Shown one piece after another: positions 5,908 through 13,751 of a DNA stretch of 15,957 bases; position 1 is the first letter of the stretch; each line of letters starts with the position of its first letter. Made by a program: the position numbers and the translations under genes. Location: NCBI GenBank assembly GCA_000432895.1, contig FR889406.1, positions 89,441 to 105,397 of the forward strand, given 5' to 3'. Below the pieces are notes generated by a model. The model was not told the DNA's origin and ran no database searches. It worked only from the letters and a program-made list of their open reading frames with translations. This DNA comes from Firmicutes bacterium CAG:449. GTDB lineage: Bacteria > Bacillota_I > Bacilli_A > RFN20 > CAG-449.

Positions 5908-8490
5908 CTAATCTAAATTAACCATTACATTTGTTGAAAGTGCGCCATTATAAATGAACCTTTGAATAACTGTTGTATATTCTACATCAACTAAAGCAAA
6001 TCCTACATTACCAAGTAAACTAAATAATTCACTATTAGCTTTCGCAGTTGGAACTAAATTACCAGCACTATCATAAGTTGAAATACTTCCAATTTCATCT
6101 TTAGAAAAAGTTATAGTAATGGAAGTTAAATCATCACTTACAACTATATCTGTTTCTTGTAAATCAACATATCCAACAACTTGTCCATCAACAACATAAT
6201 ATGTATATAAATCTAAAGAATCAATTGTTACTAAGTCTTTACATAAAGCAGGAACTTCAATTGGTAAAGTTGCTACTAAGTCTCCATTACTATTTAATGA
6301 AGCTGTAAATTTATCATTTCTAAGAGTAACCATACTTTGTAAAGCACCATCTTTAACATAAGCACCATGATCAGCCGCAGTCCACAAAGCATCAAATGAC
6401 CAATATTGTCCATCATAATATAAATCTTTAGAAACCGTATTTGTATCTGTACCCCAGTTAAGAGTAAAAGTAGAAGAGTTATCTGATTTTAATACTTCAA
6501 AGAAATTTAATGGATCTAAAGGATTACCTTCGATTCCACCAAAGCCAAAGTCAAATTGTCCAACCATCATTTTTTCATAATAAACGTCTGTCCATTCAGC
6601 ACTATACCAGTGAGTAAATTCAAGTTTAATTCTTCCTCCACATACTGAATCATCATTAAAGCAAGAAGTGATATAAGAAACTAAATCTTCGCCATAATAT
6701 GTAGCATTTGATTCAGCTTGCCAAGCCATTTCTAAACTAATAACAGTTGGTTTTTCTTTTGTACCTAAAACATAATGTCCAGCTGCTACTTCTTCTTCAA
6801 CAGCTTGTTTAAATAACATTTTTGCACCTTCAGCACTATAACCATAAGTTTCTGGTGATCTATCTAACATGTTCGCTTGATGTTGAGAAGTACTATTATA
6901 CGTAATACTCTTTTCTGGGTCAATTAAATATCCAGAACCAAAATAATCTTGAGAAGGATTTTTACCTCTTTTTGTAGCGTATTCAAGTCTATTAATAGAA
7001 GCATTAACACCCTTTAAGAAATTGCTATTAGCCATAATTGGTTTACAAGACCAAGCTTTAGATTCACTAGAAATTTGTGAAATTGTTCCATTTAAACCAA
7101 ATAGCGAATTCCAAGTTTCTTGTGTACAAGAATTAACATTTAGTTTTGTAGTTGTACCAGCATTAGTAACAACTGTTCTTGGATCATCTTTATATTGAGC
7201 AAGTTGAGTTGAAGGAATTCCAGTTGCATCAAGTTTACCATTAATAAATTCTTTAAATGCAGCTTCTGTATCACTTTTTGAAGCTGGTAAAATATTAACA
7301 TGTACACCTTCAATTCGATATAAATTTTTATTTTCTTCTTCATTTCTTTGAACCCATAAAGGATTTTTTTTGAAAACAATTCTTTGATCAGTTGTCCAAT
7401 CCTCTAGCATATATGGTCCAAGAGCTAATATATTATCAAGAGGTGAAGAAGATAAATCTCTTGCCCAGTTACCATAATTTTCAATTCCACCTATATCAGT
7501 AATAAATTCTGCTGGAAGTGGCTCATATAAAGTGGAATTTAAATAATACATTGCATAGAATGCATTACATGGTCCATTTAAAGTAAAGGTTAATGAATTA
7601 TCTTTTGTATCAGCTTTAATACCAACATCTTCCCAAACTTCAGCATTAAATCCATTAGATGATGCATTAAAATATTTACTTGCACCTTTAATTCCTGATG
7701 CACCAGTTTTAGCAGCAAGTTCAGCTCCTCTAGACAAACCATTACTCTGAGTTAATAAAACTTTAAAAGTATTAACATAATCATCTAAAGTAACTGCTTT
7801 TCCTGACCATTTACTATGTTTAGAAGATAATGAATTATAAACAAGTCCATCTTCGCCTGTTTTTAATTGAATTTTCCAGGTTGTTGCAAATCCATCACTA
7901 TCAGCATCAAGCGCTTCAGGAAAATCTTTCGCAAGTACTGGATACCATTCATAACCATCTTTATTAGCATTTAGTTTAGTTCCATAATATGATGAAGCAA
8001 TGTAATCAAATAAATTTGGAACTACTGATCCTTTATCATTTAAAGCATTGATAGTACCTGGATCATCAGCCTCATAAGTATGATAATATTTTCTAAATGA
8101 TGCAACAGGTTCAGCAGAAGCAGATAATTCACTAGTAATATTACCTTCAGAAAGAATACCAAATCCATAATTAGGAATATATGTTTCAGTTCCTTTTTGA
8201 ATATGTGTATTATACATTGTATATCCACCATCTTCATACAAAGTAATACCTGTTAAATTATGTTCTAATGCATAAGCTTCTAATTGACCTAAAATTTCGG
8301 CTTTTTCTTCGTAGGAAGCTTTGGCATAGATTTTTACATCTTCACCACTATGTACTGGATCTTTTGATGTAGTTGAGCTTGATTCACTTGAAGTTGGTCC
8401 ATTTGGTGTAGACGAAGTTTCCCCACAACTTGCTACACTAAGAGATGAACCAAATAATAAAAGTGTTAATAATAATTTATTCTTTTTCAT
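5908..8490 (-). CDS. oppA: Oligopeptide-binding lipoprotein OppA (SBP family 5), enlarged
   Basis: This is the surface receptor that captures peptides for OppBCDF. A lipoprotein signal peptide (KKNK, then hydrophobic 6-20) ends in the lipobox VASC, giving lipidated Cys22, followed by a Ser/Thr-rich linker (24-50). Family-5 features begin at about 131: DDPGTINAL (142-150), PVLAKDF (184-190), a W-S-G-x-x-V-T-x-D-D motif (228-237), and LGPYMLEDW with FKKNPLWV (357-380). DFGFGG...NPLDPLNFF (647-664) matches the conserved DP motif near the family's C-terminus. At 860 residues it far exceeds the usual 540 or so. Residues 710-860 look like an extra beta-rich domain. Residues 59-112 resemble the helix-strand normally found at the family's C-terminus. 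The ATG at 8490 has GGAG 6 nt upstream. It is the first gene of the operon, directly behind a strong promoter. Confidence 0.9.
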   Translation of the reverse strand: MKKNKLLLTLLLFGSSLSVASCGETSSTPNGPTSSESSSTTSKDPVHSGEDVKIYAKASYEEKAEILGQLEAYALEHNLTGITLYEDGGYTMYNTHIQKGTETYIPNYGFGILSEGNITSELSASAEPVASFRKYYHTYEADDPGTINALNDKGSVVPNLFDYIASSYYGTKLNANKDGYEWYPVLAKDFPEALDADSDGFATTWKIQLKTGEDGLVYNSLSSKHSKWSGKAVTLDDYVNTFKVLLTQSNGLSRGAELAAKTGASGIKGASKYFNASSNGFNAEVWEDVGIKADTKDNSLTFTLNGPCNAFYAMYYLNSTLYEPLPAEFITDIGGIENYGNWARDLSSSPLDNILALGPYMLEDWTTDQRIVFKKNPLWVQRNEEENKNLYRIEGVHVNILPASKSDTEAAFKEFINGKLDATGIPSTQLAQYKDDPRTVVTNAGTTTKLNVNSCTQETWNSLFGLNGTISQISSESKAWSCKPIMANSNFLKGVNASINRLEYATKRGKNPSQDYFGSGYLIDPEKSITYNSTSQHQANMLDRSPETYGYSAEGAKMLFKQAVEEEVAAGHYVLGTKEKPTVISLEMAWQAESNATYYGEDLVSYITSCFNDDSVCGGRIKLEFTHWYSAEWTDVYYEKMMVGQFDFGFGGIEGNPLDPLNFFEVLKSDNSSTFTLNWGTDTNTVSKDLYYDGQYWSFDALWTAADHGAYVKDGALQSMVTLRNDKFTASLNSNGDLVATLPIEVPALCKDLVTIDSLDLYTYYVVDGQVVGYVDLQETDIVVSDDLTSITITFSKDEIGSISTYDSAGNLVPTAKANSELFSLLGNVGFALVDVEYTTVIQRFIYNGALSTNVMVNLD

Positions 8491-8731
8491 ACTTTTCTCC
8501 TTTTCTCTTCTTATAAGTAATATGAATATAAAACATAAATATTATTAAATATACTAACGATTAAATAACAAAAATTTAGTTTTATTGTGTTTGATTATAA
8601 AACAATTTTATTGAATTTCAACAAAAATATTCATATTTTAGTTATTTTTTTCACCATTTTAAAAGAAAAAGTAAATAATATATATATTTATCTACTATAA
8701 ATATTAATAAATCTAATATACAACCACCATA
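8491..8731. other. Non-coding gap between the tdk operon and oppA
   Basis: About 240 nt of very AT-rich sequence hold no plausible coding region on either strand. The right part (8622-8731) is the 3' flank of the DUF3899-like gene; only weak A/T pairings were seen there and no convincing terminator. The left part holds the oppA promoter and a leader of about 95 nt ending in the oppA ribosome-binding site (GGAG, 6 nt from the ATG). No riboswitch or T-box motif was recognised. Confidence 0.7.
8594..8621 (-). promoter_or_regulatory. Sigma-A promoter of the opp operon
   Basis: TTGAAA (8621-8616, 5 of 6 to consensus) and a perfect TATAAT (8599-8594) are separated by 16 nt. Transcription should begin near 8587, giving a leader of about 97 nt before the oppA ATG. 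The -35 box lies inside the short palindrome TTGAA-A-TTCAA, which could be an operator, but so short a repeat is expected by chance in DNA this AT-rich. It is the only promoter seen ahead of the five-gene operon. Confidence 0.75.
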
Positions 8732-9124
8732 TTAAATATTATATTTTAAAACTATATAAAAAACTAATGATACAATAAGATAAACTAATCCTACAATTAA
8801 ATATGGAGTAAATGAAATATTGCTTTTACTTCTTTTTATAAGTTTATTTTGCTTATAATTATACATATCTATATTCTCTTTATTTTTTGAATATGAGTTT
8901 TTTATATAATAAAATGAATAAGAGAATGTATCAAATGCCCCTAAAAAATTTAAGCAAGATAAAATTCCTAAAAATAAAAAAATAGCTCCACTAATAAAAA
9001 AACCATCGGCAACACTAACTAAATTAAAACCTCTCATTAAAATAATAGAAAAAGCAATTACTATTCCTAAAATGAATAAAATCAAATATTTAATTGGAGA
9101 ATGGAAAATATTTTTTCTTTTCAT
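8732..9124 (-). CDS. Small three-TM membrane protein, probable DUF3899 family
   Basis: This 130-residue protein has hydrophobic segments at about 11-31, 40-63 and 107-128. Between the second and third is a basic, polar loop (about 75-103, rich in Lys, Asn and Ser). The segment ADGFFISGAIFLFLGILS followed by GAFDTFSYSF resembles the DUF3899 family of uncharacterised small membrane proteins of low-GC Gram-positives. The resemblance is from memory of the motif, so the family call is tentative. No catalytic residues are apparent and the function is unknown. Its ATG overlaps the tdk stop as ATGA and a GAGGT lies 9 nt upstream inside tdk, so the two genes are very likely co-translated. Nothing in the context ties it to nucleotide metabolism beyond this linkage. 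Confidence 0.75.
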   Translation of the reverse strand: MKRKNIFHSPIKYLILFILGIVIAFSIILMRGFNLVSVADGFFISGAIFLFLGILSCLNFLGAFDTFSYSFYYIKNSYSKNKENIDMYNYKQNKLIKRSKSNISFTPYLIVGLVYLIVSLVFYIVLKYNI

Positions 9125-9693
9125 CGATATAATACCTCATGACATCTTCTACAACGCGGTTCATATGTTTCACTTGCTCCCACTATAACTATTTTATCAT
9201 CATAATAAGCTGGCTTTCCATTAATTATTCTTTGTGTTCTCGTAGCGTTTTCTCCACATTTAACACAAATTGCTGTTAATTTTGTAACATATTCAGCCCT
9301 TGCTAAAAGTAAAGGCATAATAGAAAATGGTTCACCTTTAAAATCTAAATCTAATCCACCTACAATAACTCTAATTCCAAGATTTGCAAGATTTTCACAA
9401 ACATCAATAATCCCTTCATCAAAAAATTGCACTTCATCAATTACAACCGCATAAGTAGTTTCATCAATAAAAGGCATAATTTCTTGAGAAGAAGAAATTA
9501 CATAAGATGCTTTTCTATTTTTATTATGTGATACTATTTCGTTAAGAGAATAACGATTATCAATTTTTGGTTTAAAACACACTACTTTTCTTTTAGCATA
9601 TTCAATTCTTCTAATTCGACGAATAATTTCCTCAGATTTACCTGCAAACATTGGTCCACATATGACCTCTATTGATCCTAACTTATTTTCCAT
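9121..9693 (-). CDS. tdk: Thymidine kinase, type II
   Basis: It phosphorylates thymidine to dTMP with ATP in the cytoplasmic pyrimidine-salvage pathway. At 190 residues it has the normal length. The motifs visible are the P-loop GPMFAGKS (13-20), the DEVQFF motif (86-91) with the probable catalytic base E87, the GLDLDF segment (113-118), and the lasso domain with its structural zinc site C143/C146 and C181/C184. The thymidine-binding region around G172-Y177 is conserved. The start at 9693 is the only ATG next to a GAGG site (9702-9705), 9 nt upstream. That site lies in a hairpin. The gene sits just behind the rpoC terminator, and no convincing promoter was found between them. Expression therefore depends either on read-through or on a weak promoter overlapping the terminator. 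Its stop overlaps the next gene by 4 nt. Confidence 0.96.
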   Translation of the reverse strand: MENKLGSIEVICGPMFAGKSEEIIRRIRRIEYAKRKVVCFKPKIDNRYSLNEIVSHNKNRKASYVISSSQEIMPFIDETTYAVVIDEVQFFDEGIIDVCENLANLGIRVIVGGLDLDFKGEPFSIMPLLLARAEYVTKLTAICVKCGENATRTQRIINGKPAYYDDKIVIVGASETYEPRCRRCHEVLYR

Positions 9694-9696
9694 AAT

Positions 9697-9735
9697 AAAA
9701 AACCTCTAATACATATATTAAAGCATTAGAGATTT
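9697..9735 (-). promoter_or_regulatory. Leader hairpin covering the tdk ribosome-binding site
   Basis: The arm AAATCTCTAAT (9735-9725) pairs fully with ATTAGAGGTTT (9710-9700), with one G-U pair. Two more pairs (G-U, C-G) can close the loop down to 10 nt. The 3' arm contains the AGAGG ribosome-binding site of tdk, and the stem runs into a run of six U. It can therefore be read as a translation-blocking hairpin, as a second weak terminator behind rpoC, or as both. The pairing is seen directly; the regulatory role is inferred. Confidence 0.55.
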
Positions 9736-9740
9736 AAAAT

Positions 9741-9779
9741 CGATATAAAAATGGCTAATCAATAATTGACTAGCCATTT
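9741..9779 (-). terminator. Intrinsic terminator of the rpoB-rpoC transcript
   Basis: It begins 6 nt after the rpoC stop. AAATGGCTAGTCAA pairs with TTGATTAGCCATTT over 14 bp (one G-U pair) with a 3-nt loop, followed by a U-rich tail continuing as UU-AUAU. This is a standard rho-independent terminator and the best in the window. The matching A run on the other side of the stem would also allow termination from the opposite direction, though no plus-strand gene is present. Confidence 0.9.
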
Positions 9780-9785
9780 AATAAA

Positions 9786-12700
9786 TTATTTATCTTCTTT
9801 AGAATCGTCTTCGAAGTTATCAAAGCTCATATTGCTATAATCACTATCATCATCTTCAAATAAATCAGTGAATTTAATAACATTATCATCTTCTTGTTCT
9901 TCAGGAATATTTAAATCTGGTTCTTCTTCAAACTTCTCTTCTACTTCTTCTTCATCATCTTCTTCATGTAATTGGAAAGATTCTCCAGCAGGAATTAACT
10001 TACCAATCATGACATTTTCTTTTAAACCATGTAAGTGATCAACACTGCCTTTAATAGCAGCATCTGTTAATACTTTTGTAGTTTCTTGGAATGATGCAGA
10101 TGATAAGAATGATTCAGTATCAAGAGCAGCTTTAGTAATACCTAAAACTCTAGGATATCCAACAGCAGGACGTTTTCCTTCAAGAATTGCTTTTTCATTT
10201 GCTTCAGTAAAGCGGTTAATTTCAATTCTAGTACCTGGTAATAAATCAGTATCGCCAGAATCAACAACAACCATCTTTCTTAACATTTGTTTAACAATAA
10301 CTTCAATATGTTTATCAGAAATATCAATACCTTGAATACGATAAACTTTATGAACTTCTTGAACGATATACTTTTCAACTGCTGCAACATCTGCGACATT
10401 GATTAATGTCTTAGGATTAATAGCACCAGAAGTTAAAGGTTGACCATTTGTTACTTTATCACCTTCGTGAACAATAACATTAGCGCCAATAACAGTTGTA
10501 TAAGATTTTTCTTCTAAATCATTTTTAACAACGATTGTTGATTTATTTTTATCATCAACTGTAATAGAATTAACTGTACCAGCAATTTCAGAAATAATTG
10601 CTTCACCTTTAGGTTTTCTAGCTTCAAATAATTCTTGAACTCTTGGAAGACCTTGAGTAATATCAGATCCAGCAACACCACCAGTATGGAATGTACGCAT
10701 GGTTAATTGAGTACCAGGTTCACCAATAGATTGAGCAGCCATAATACCAACTGTATCACCAACTTTAGCAATATTTCCACTTGCCATATTACGTCCATAA
10801 CAATGAACACAAACGCCATCTTTAGTTTCACAACCAAACAATGATCTAATTTCTACTTTATTAATACCAGCATTAACAATCTTATGAGCTGTGTCTTCAT
10901 CAATTAATGTGTTACCTGCACAAAGAACTTCATTGGTATTTGGATCAAGAATATCATGACATGAAAAACGACCAACAAGTCTATCATATAATGGAACAAT
11001 AGCATTCTTTTGTCCTGGTTCTCTGACTTCTTCTACGACAAAACCATGATCTGTACCACAATCTTCTTCACGAATAATAACATCGTGAGAGACATCAACA
11101 AGTCTTCTTGTTAAATAACCAGAGTCAGCAGTTTTTAAAGCAGTATCCGCACCACCTTTTCTAGCACCATGGGTAGCAATAAAGAATTCAGAAACAGTTA
11201 AACCTTCACGGAAACAAGATTTAATAGGAAGTTCAATAGTTTCACCAGATGGATTAGACATCAATCCACGTAAACCTGAAAGTTGTAAGAAGTTAGACAT
11301 ATTACCACGAGCACCTGAATCACTCATCATATAAATTGGATTACGTGGATTTTCTAACAATTGACCTTCAAGTTTCTTAGAAATTTGATCTTTAGCATTT
11401 TCCCAAACTTTAATAACTTTATCGTGTCTTTCTTTATCTGTAACAATACCTCTAGAATAAAGACGAGTAATCTTTTCGACTTTTTCATCTCCTTCTTTCA
11501 AGATATCTTCCTTACCTTGAACTAATGCAACATCGGCAATGGAAACAGTAATACCAGAAATAGTAGAATACTTAAATCCTTGGTCTTTTAATTTATCAAG
11601 AACTTCTGAAGTTCTAGGGTTATGATAACGATGGAAAACTTCATCAATAATTGCAGTAATATCTTTCTTAATGAAAGGACGTTTTAAAGGTTGAGAAGCA
11701 ATATATTCTTTAATATTAGTTCCCTTTGGAACAAAGAAAATATCTAAATCACCTAAAAGATTTTTAACTTTTTTATCAGTTGGAGCAATATTCAAATAAG
11801 GGAAATCTTCAGGGAAGATTTGGTTAAAGATAATTTTACCAACTGTAGTAATTAAATATGAATTATTCATTTCTTCTGTGAAGCCAGTTTTGTGCATTGC
11901 ACTACCTTTAATAGCAACACGGTTATGTAAATGAACTTGTTTTGTTTGATAAGCAAGCATTACTTCATCAATTGAAAGGAATACTTTACCTTCACATTCA
12001 GCATATAAATCATATTTTTCTGCTTCATCTTCATCACCAATTTCTCTAAGTTTTTGAGCTTTATTCTTAAAGAATGGAATATCACTTTCAAGAGTTAAAT
12101 AATAGTTACCCAAAATCATATCTTGAGATGGAGTAACAATAGGTTTACCATCTTTAGGGCCTAAAATATTATTAGATGCAAGCATCAATTCAAGTGCTTC
12201 TTCTTGTGCTTTCTTTGATAAAGGTACATGAACAGCCATTTGGTCGCCATCAAAGTCAGCATTGAAAGCTGTACATACTAATGGGTGTAATCTGATTGCA
12301 TGACCGGCAACAATAATAGGTCTGAATGCTTGAATACCTAAACGGTGAAGTGTAGGAGCACGGTTTAAAAGAACTGGATGTTGTTTAACAACTCTTTCAG
12401 CTACATCTAAAACTTTTGCATCATAATGGTCAATCATTTTATTTGCTTGTTTATGAGAAGTAGCAATTTCTTCTTTAATCATAATAGAAGCAATAAATGG
12501 TCTAAATAATTGGACAGCCATTTCCATAGGTAATCCACATTGATACATCTTTAAAGATGGTCCAACAGCAATAACTGAACGACCTGAGAAGTCAACACGT
12601 TTACCAAGTAAATTTTGTCTGAAACGACCAGATTTACCTTTTAATGCAGTTGATAATGATTTATATGGTTTACCAGATTGAGATAAGACTGGTTTACCTT

Positions 12701-13736
12701 TACGGCCATTATCAATTAATGAATCAACAGCTTCTTGAAGCATTCTTTTTTCGTTCATTAAGATAACATCAGGTGAATTAATATCAATTAATTTCTTTAA
12801 ACGATTATTACGGTTAATAACTCTTCTATATAAATCGTTTAAATCACTTGTTGCAAATCTACCACCATCAAGAGGCAACATCGGTCTTAAATCTGGTGGA
12901 ATAACAGGAAGAACATCTAAAACCATCCATTCAGGTTTATTTTTAGAAGTTTTAAAAGCTTCAATTGTTTCAAGTCTTTTAATAAGTTTTGTTCTCTTTA
13001 AGCCTTGAGATTCTTTTAAATCCTCTTCAATTTTTTTGAATTCTTGTTCGATATCTACTTCATGTAATAAACGTTGAATAGCTTCTGCACCAATTCCAAA
13101 TTCAGCATTTGTAAAACGAGTTACATAATAAGCTGTATCAAAGAAATTGAATGGTTCAGCTGGGTTTAATAATCTTTCAACTAATGCAACGCCTTCTTGA
13201 TAATCATAACTATCTTGATTTAAAGTTGGTAAAATTTCTTTTTCAATAACATTTTGGAAAATAATTCTTCCAGTTCTTTCATCAAAGACTTGTTTTTTAG
13301 TAATTATTTTAGAAGTACCTGCATTTAAACAAATATGAGATTTAAAATAAACAATATCTTCTAATTGCTTTGGTAAAATATCAAGGACTAAACCCATTTT
13401 GGAAGGGATACCTTTTAAATACCAAATATGAGCACATGGAGAAGCGAGTTCAATAGAACCCATTCTCTCACGTCTTACAGCTTTTGTAGTAATTTCAACA
13501 CCACATTTATCACAAATAATACCTTTGAAACGTGACTTTTTATATTTACCACAATGACATTCATAATCTTTAGCAGGGCCAAAGATTCTTTCACAAAATA
13601 AACCATCAGGTTCTGGTTTTTGGGAACGATAGTTGATAGTTTCAGGTTTTGTAACTTCACCATGAGACCATTCTCTAATTTTTTCTGGGGAAGCCAAGCC
13701 AATTTGAATTGCAACTAAATTATTAACATCAAACAT
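9786..13736 (-). CDS. rpoC: DNA-directed RNA polymerase beta' subunit
   Basis: This is the catalytic subunit of RNA polymerase, forming the active-site cleft with RpoB. The N-terminal zinc site is C60, C62, C75 and C78. The catalytic NADFDGDQMAVH spans 492-503, with Mg-binding D494, D496 and D498. The second zinc site is C893, C969, C976 and C979. The trigger-loop region around 803-870 (MMSDSGARGNMSNF onward) is intact and lacks the large insertion of enterobacterial RpoC. The MAAQSIGEPGTQLTMRTFHTGG block (999-1020) is conserved. At 1316 residues it exceeds the roughly 1200 of B. subtilis. About 60 of the extra residues are an acidic tail (1257-1316: 30 Asp/Glu, 4 Lys). The ATG follows a strong AAGGAGG that overlaps the rpoB stop (13-nt gap), so rpoC is translationally linked to rpoB. 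A terminator follows directly. Confidence 0.98.
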   Translation of the reverse strand: MFDVNNLVAIQIGLASPEKIREWSHGEVTKPETINYRSQKPEPDGLFCERIFGPAKDYECHCGKYKKSRFKGIICDKCGVEITTKAVRRERMGSIELASPCAHIWYLKGIPSKMGLVLDILPKQLEDIVYFKSHICLNAGTSKIITKKQVFDERTGRIIFQNVIEKEILPTLNQDSYDYQEGVALVERLLNPAEPFNFFDTAYYVTRFTNAEFGIGAEAIQRLLHEVDIEQEFKKIEEDLKESQGLKRTKLIKRLETIEAFKTSKNKPEWMVLDVLPVIPPDLRPMLPLDGGRFATSDLNDLYRRVINRNNRLKKLIDINSPDVILMNEKRMLQEAVDSLIDNGRKGKPVLSQSGKPYKSLSTALKGKSGRFRQNLLGKRVDFSGRSVIAVGPSLKMYQCGLPMEMAVQLFRPFIASIMIKEEIATSHKQANKMIDHYDAKVLDVAERVVKQHPVLLNRAPTLHRLGIQAFRPIIVAGHAIRLHPLVCTAFNADFDGDQMAVHVPLSKKAQEEALELMLASNNILGPKDGKPIVTPSQDMILGNYYLTLESDIPFFKNKAQKLREIGDEDEAEKYDLYAECEGKVFLSIDEVMLAYQTKQVHLHNRVAIKGSAMHKTGFTEEMNNSYLITTVGKIIFNQIFPEDFPYLNIAPTDKKVKNLLGDLDIFFVPKGTNIKEYIASQPLKRPFIKKDITAIIDEVFHRYHNPRTSEVLDKLKDQGFKYSTISGITVSIADVALVQGKEDILKEGDEKVEKITRLYSRGIVTDKERHDKVIKVWENAKDQISKKLEGQLLENPRNPIYMMSDSGARGNMSNFLQLSGLRGLMSNPSGETIELPIKSCFREGLTVSEFFIATHGARKGGADTALKTADSGYLTRRLVDVSHDVIIREEDCGTDHGFVVEEVREPGQKNAIVPLYDRLVGRFSCHDILDPNTNEVLCAGNTLIDEDTAHKIVNAGINKVEIRSLFGCETKDGVCVHCYGRNMASGNIAKVGDTVGIMAAQSIGEPGTQLTMRTFHTGGVAGSDITQGLPRVQELFEARKPKGEAIISEIAGTVNSITVDDKNKSTIVVKNDLEEKSYTTVIGANVIVHEGDKVTNGQPLTSGAINPKTLINVADVAAVEKYIVQEVHKVYRIQGIDISDKHIEVIVKQMLRKMVVVDSGDTDLLPGTRIEINRFTEANEKAILEGKRPAVGYPRVLGITKAALDTESFLSSASFQETTKVLTDAAIKGSVDHLHGLKENVMIGKLIPAGESFQLHEEDDEEEVEEKFEEEPDLNIPEEQEDDNVIKFTDLFEDDDSDYSNMSFDNFEDDSKEDK

Positions 13737-13744
13737 CTTTCATT

Positions 13745-13751
13745 CCTCCTT
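13745..13751 (-). promoter_or_regulatory. Ribosome-binding site of rpoC, overlapping the rpoB stop
   Basis: TAAGGAGG combines the rpoB stop codon with a full AAGGAGG site 8 nt before the rpoC ATG at 13736. This fixes the start and places ribosomes ending rpoB directly on the rpoC site. Confidence 0.85.

Noticed and set aside
8608..8622. A CodY-like box near the oppA -35 region
   Set aside because: Matches the published consensus at only about 11 of 15 positions, mainly its A/T ends, and lacks the central bases. This is not enough in AT-rich DNA, although CodY control of opp operons is known elsewhere.
8519..8637. An 11-bp perfect inverted repeat (AATATGAATAT) flanking the oppA promoter
   Set aside because: It consists almost wholly of A and T. 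In some 240 nt of such composition about one match of this length is expected by chance, and it does not fit a known operator.
9743..9766. A weak promoter (TTGATT, then TTTAAA 18 nt on) for tdk within the rpoC terminator
   Set aside because: The -10 box matches only 4 of 6 positions and the elements lie in the terminator stem, so it was not annotated. It is mentioned as one way tdk could be expressed.
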